Assembly (NCBI GenBank): GCA_951799445.1
Contig: OX637294.1
Span: 21,415,452-21,479,451, forward strand
DNA length: 64,000 nucleotides
From: Pseudisothecium myosuroides
Taxonomy: Eukaryota; Streptophyta; Bryopsida; Hypnales; Lembophyllaceae
Direction: 5' to 3'
The notes under the pieces are model-generated. The model was not told the DNA's origin and searched no databases. It saw nothing but the letters and a program-made list of their open reading frames with translations. A program made the translations under genes and the position numbers. Positions 62,029 to 64,000 of the stretch are shown here, piece by piece; position 1 is the stretch's first letter, and the number at the start of each line of letters is the position of its first letter.

Positions 62029-63284
62029 CATCTGTGGTGAAAATTTTAGATTTTTTGAGTATAATTTGTATTTGATATGAAAATTCTTCATTTTAAAAAA
62101 ATTATAGTAATTTCAAAATTTTCAATTTTTTTTAAAACTTAATGACATATATTAGACATATTATTTCATTTTTGAAAAATAAATATAAATTTTTTCATTC
62201 ATATGTATTTGCAAAGCTTGAAAAGTGATCAATGGGTCCAACCTTTTAGGATAACATTTTCTATTTGCAATTATATATGAAATAATGTTTGTTTGTTTTT
62301 AAATTTCATTCTTCACAGATAAAATTTGAAGTTATAAAATTTTGAATTTTTTTTGTGAAGATGAGAAATTATTCTAGATATTTTATAAAAAAAGTGATGA
62401 AAATATAGATTGAATACAAAATATGTTTAAGAAATCTGAAAAATTCACCAGAGATGTATAACATAGAGTGAAACATCACGTTGTGATTCAAATTTTTGCG
62501 TCAATCTGTACTTAGAGACAAGGCTAGAGACTCTCATCTTGCAACCATATTAAATATCTATATTTGAGGAAGTTTTTGAGGTTTTTGACCAAAGTAGAAA
62601 TTACATTTGAAAATCTTCACTTTTGTCACTTTAATAGTTGTACTTCTAAACAAATCAAAACAAACCGTTTGAATGATTTTAGAACAAAAAGCTCAAATAT
62701 GCTAAAGTATGCTAAAATATATTATAAATAGGGGCATTTTTTTAATCAAATACAAAATCAAATAATAACTAATATAACTTGAACTTATTAATCCGTCAAT
62801 GAATTGCTTATTCTATTAACAATGATGTGCCTATATTGAAAACTGATTGATGTTCTTAAGTGACTTTTTATATGTTCTAATTAGTTTAATTGTTTTTATA
62901 TTTCAATCAAATCCATTGGGGGCATTAGGGCTAGGTTTTCTTATAAATCAATCAAGATGCTCACTACTAGCTTGGCCAATCTCTATCTCCAAAGATTTGG
63001 ATGGATGACAATGACAAATTTGGTTTGGATATTATACACATGACAATATTTTCTTACAATTATTTTCAAAGGGTTTAAAAAGAATTAGTAGGAGATTTTA
63101 GTGGTGATGGTTTCATACGTGTATGCAAAATTATTGTTCAAATATATATTACCAAAATTATCCATACTCTTATATAAATAAATTTAATGGATTCTATCAC
63201 TACTCAAACATATTGTTTGATCCAATTTGTTTGTTAAGGTAGTACCAGATAAGATTGATGATATGTACTCCTTTTAATCCATAA
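62029..63284. other. AT-rich intergenic DNA
   Basis: No gene or element ends recognised. Confidence 0.4.
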
Positions 63285-63286
63285 TA

Positions 63287-63727
63287 CTCCTTTTGTTCTA
63301 TAATGCTAGTCATTTTTTTCAATGAAAGTATTAAGGATTAGGCAATAGAGGTTGCACTAGACACAAAGTACCACACATAAATAAGAATAGGCTTTATAGA
63401 GAAACAAGACTTCTTGTGCAACTATTTTGCCCTCTCCTAGTGCTTAGATTGGAATTCAATAGATTCAATGAAATGTTCAATGCCTTTTCGTCTTTGACCT
63501 AGTTAACTTCATATTGCTATAAAAATTCAATTTTTAGATTTTCTAATCTAAAAAGTAGAGTTATTAGTAAAGCAAGAGAAGCCTTCCTCTTGTTTACTAA
63601 GAAAATGAAGCAAGAAAAGTCTTCATTTCATTAGTTAACGTCAAAAACAAAAGAAATCATTATAAGACAAATAATCAGGGACAAAAGAATAAAATAGAAG
63701 GGACTAGTATTATAGGATAGAAGGGAG
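63287..63727. mobile_element. Mariner/stowaway-like MITE (441 bp)
   Basis: Ends CTCCTTTTGTTCTATAATGC and, inverted, CTCCCTTCTATCCTATAATA are flanked by TA. A second start-like word (ACTCCTTTTAATCCATAATA) just upstream suggests a nested or duplicated end. Non-coding. Confidence 0.6.
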
Positions 63728-63729
63728 TA

Positions 63730-64000
63730 GTTATTTAGGAGTGCAACTATAATAGATGCAACATGTCTCGTGAACAACACAATCTCTTAGAAATAGAGAT
63801 TTGGGACAATTGTAGATACCAGGATTTTCCAAAATTTTGAAAAATTTGAATCTCTAAATTTATTTTTTTAAATTCAATTCTAGAGAGTCTAAATTTGTAA
63901 AAAAAGATATAAATGAACTAACGTATCGTAGATAACGGCATTGCAAATGAAAGAGACAAAAATTTATTAGGAACTTGAAGTGTAAAACTCTCTAAAAAAC
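63730..64000. other. Window end, nothing recognised
   Basis: AT-rich, no frame or element ends seen before the window closes. Confidence 0.4.

Overview
The window is nuclear DNA from a land plant. It contains spliced genes with GT/AG introns of roughly 90-600 bp, an F-box protein, coatomer zeta, a ribosomal protein gene with a telo-box leader, a papain-like protease relic, and plant-type MITEs of several superfamilies. I cannot fix the species. The unusual transposon content makes a non-model or non-flowering lineage possible, but that is a guess.

Layout. 1-2.3 kb: AT-rich, no gene, then an orphan exon-like segment at 2276-2576 (+). 2.97-6.54 kb (-): a six-exon gene for a disordered nuclear-type protein with an N-terminal SAP-like motif. 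Two MSA-type (G2/M) promoter elements lie upstream of it. 7.13-7.84 kb (-): a three-exon gene for a small protein with one C2H2 finger. 8-15 kb: AT-rich DNA with TTAA-flanked elements, a foldback element and a GC-richer coding-like island at 14.8-15.3 kb. 15.5-17.3 kb (-): the complete three-exon gene for 40S ribosomal protein S21. 19.3-22.4 kb (-): a decayed multi-exon gene split by a TTAA element. 22.8-33.7 kb: mainly transposon relics, including a perfect 203-bp palindrome with CACTA-type ends and an inverted dimer of the TTAA family. 33.96-35.13 kb (-): an intact single-exon F-box gene. 37-42 kb: pogo-like, mariner-like and TTAA-flanked MITEs. 42.3-44.4 kb (+): the complete six-exon coatomer zeta gene. 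45-50 kb: two more TTAA-flanked copies. 52.9-53.9 kb: a degenerate T-rich tandem array. 53.96-56.57 kb (+): a four-exon C1A cysteine protease pseudogene with three in-frame stops and a lost catalytic His. 57.8-61.0 kb (-): a seven-exon gene for a predicted membrane/coiled-coil protein of unknown function. 61.4-64 kb: two more mariner-like MITEs and AT-rich DNA.

The genes do not form a pathway. S21 and coatomer zeta are housekeeping, the SAP-like protein may be mitotic, and the rest are unknown or dead. The strongest novelty candidate is the family of about 0.9-kb elements with inverted ends like TTAACCCCTAAAGGACC, inserted between TTAA tetranucleotides. That is a piggyBac-like signature, unusual in plants. 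Five near-full copies, one inverted dimer, several solo ends and one apparent use of its end as a splice acceptor lie in this window. Exon models were built by hand from reading frame and splice-site phase. No alignment was possible.
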